A stretch of 6,172 nt of DNA from NCBI GenBank assembly GCA_015486785.1, contig WFQZ01000298.1, forward strand, positions 1-6,172, written 5' to 3'. Positions within the stretch are counted from its first letter, which is position 1; each line of letters opens with the position of its first letter. The notes below the pieces were generated by a model, which saw only the letters and a program-made list of their open reading frames with translations, searched no databases and was not told the DNA's origin. The stretch is from Thermoflexales bacterium (GTDB taxonomy: Bacteria; Chloroflexota; Anaerolineae; B4-G1; SLSP01). Both the position numbers and the translations under genes were made by a program. Shown here piece by piece: positions 5,544 to 6,172 of the stretch.

Positions 5544-6172
5544 AAACACCCTCCAGCACTTTGAAGCGGCGATCCTTCCATACGACACGAACCTCTCGGA
5601 AGTGTTGCCGGAGCCATAGCTCGTAGCGCAAAAAAACATTCGCCACCAAGTATACCCGACCTTCCGGCGTAAGCACACGGACGGCAGCCTGAATGAACCG
5701 CGCGGCGGCATCGGTAGCCACCTGATGCCCGCGATGAAAGGGCGGATTGGTAAGCACCACGTCAAAGCTGCGGGGCGGAAAGTCCGCGCCCGCATCGCTC
5801 AACTGCGCCGCCACTTGCGGAAATCCGTTCGCGGCGAACGTCCGCCGCGCCGCCGCCACCGCCCGCGCCGAAACATCCGTCAGCGTGACCACGGCCCCTT
5901 GCCGTTGCGCGGCCAGCCCCACCAAGCCGGTGCCGCATCCCAAATCCAACACCCGCTCCCCACGCGCCACGCGCATCCCGGCGATCAAAGCCGCCGCGCC
6001 GCCGTCCAGCCGATCCGGGGCAAACACCCCCGCGCACCCCATCACCGTCGTCGGCGACCCGGCCACCTGAATTTGCTGCGCCGCAAACCGCAACTCCGGC
6101 AGCGGCACATCGGCAGCGGGACGCCGCGCCTCGCCCGCGTGAAATCCCCCCTTGCGCACCACGATCCCCGCC
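5533..6172 (-). CDS. RsmC/RlmG-family class I SAM-dependent methyltransferase, C-terminal part, cut by right edge
   Basis: The frame is open from the right edge to TGA at 5535-5533 and encodes about 212 visible residues. It has a complete Rossmann methyltransferase domain. The lead-in is GVFAPDRLDGGAAAL, as in RsmC (GVFS..DLGT/DEGT). Motif I is VLDLGCGTG (about 5952-5926), the acidic strand-2 end is VTLTDVSARAV, and motif IV is NPPF (5748-5737), the signature of amino-group (guanine N2) methyltransferases acting on rRNA. RGHQV then follows, and near the C-terminus YLVANVFLRYE, all typical of the family. The first visible residues, AGIVVRKGGFHAGEARRP, resemble the end of the catalytically inactive N-terminal domain of two-domain RsmC-type proteins (YRKG-x-R pattern). 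The GTG at 6162 is therefore probably not the true start, and much of the gene is missing. The exact RNA target (16S versus 23S guanine) cannot be told. Its end overlaps the kinase start by 11 bases, implying a shared transcript. Confidence 0.9.
   Translation of the reverse strand, partial: AGIVVRKGGFHAGEARRPAADVPLPELRFAAQQIQVAGSPTTVMGCAGVFAPDRLDGGAAALIAGMRVARGERVLDLGCGTGLVGLAAQRQGAVVTLTDVSARAVAAARRTFAANGFPQVAAQLSDAGADFPPRSFDVVLTNPPFHRGHQVATDAAARFIQAAVRVLTPEGRVYLVANVFLRYELWLRQHFREVRVVWKDRRFKVLEGVYVR
5549..5554 (-). promoter_or_regulatory. Shine-Dalgarno site of the histidine kinase gene
   Basis: The minus strand reads GGAGGG, then TGTTT, then ATG at 5543. The site lies within the last codons of the methyltransferase gene. 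It decides the kinase start, since the next in-frame ATG (5525) has no such sequence upstream. Confidence 0.75.

Noticed and set aside
5544..5795. Upstream extension of the kinase frame by 84 residues
   Set aside because: The extension overlaps the conserved NPPF and C-terminal coding sequence of the methyltransferase in another frame and has no PAS-like character. A strong Shine-Dalgarno site marks the ATG at 5543.

Overview
The window is compact, GC-rich bacterial DNA in which every supported gene lies on the minus strand, so transcription runs from right to left. Protein style (a multi-PAS/GAF histidine kinase, a two-domain RsmC-type methyltransferase, and very divergent complex I-like membrane subunits) is reminiscent of Chloroflexota such as Anaerolineae. 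No marker gene is present, so this lineage guess is weak.

Layout, in transcription order. (1) 6172-5533: the C-terminal part of a class I SAM-dependent methyltransferase of the RsmC/RlmG family, cut by the right edge. (2) 5543-2670: a 957-residue soluble sensor histidine kinase with four PAS domains, one GAF domain and a complete HisKA/HATPase core. Its start overlaps the methyltransferase stop by 11 bases, so the two are probably co-transcribed. (3) 2669-2568: a 102-base intergenic region with a strong stem-loop terminator for the kinase transcript, then a plausible sigma70-type promoter and a Shine-Dalgarno site for the next operon. (4) 2567-1014, 1017-391 and 394-1: three membrane-protein genes joined by two ATGA stop/start overlaps. 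They are a divergent antiporter-like (NuoL/M/N-type) subunit, a 208-residue multi-spanning protein that may be NuoK/HyfE-like, and the N-terminus of a second antiporter-like subunit cut by the left edge.

The three membrane genes look like part of a complex I-related or Mrp/Hyf-like ion-translocating module. The visible antiporter-like subunit keeps the fold signature but has substitutions at the usual proton-path residues (Asp for Glu, Arg for Lys). The kinase has no membrane segments and no partner response regulator in the window. A terminator separates it from the respiratory-type operon, so a regulatory link is only possible, not shown. No RNA gene, mobile element, CRISPR array or gene-free stretch over 300 bases was found. 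Nothing here clearly amounts to a new system. The most interesting item is the atypical antiporter-like module.
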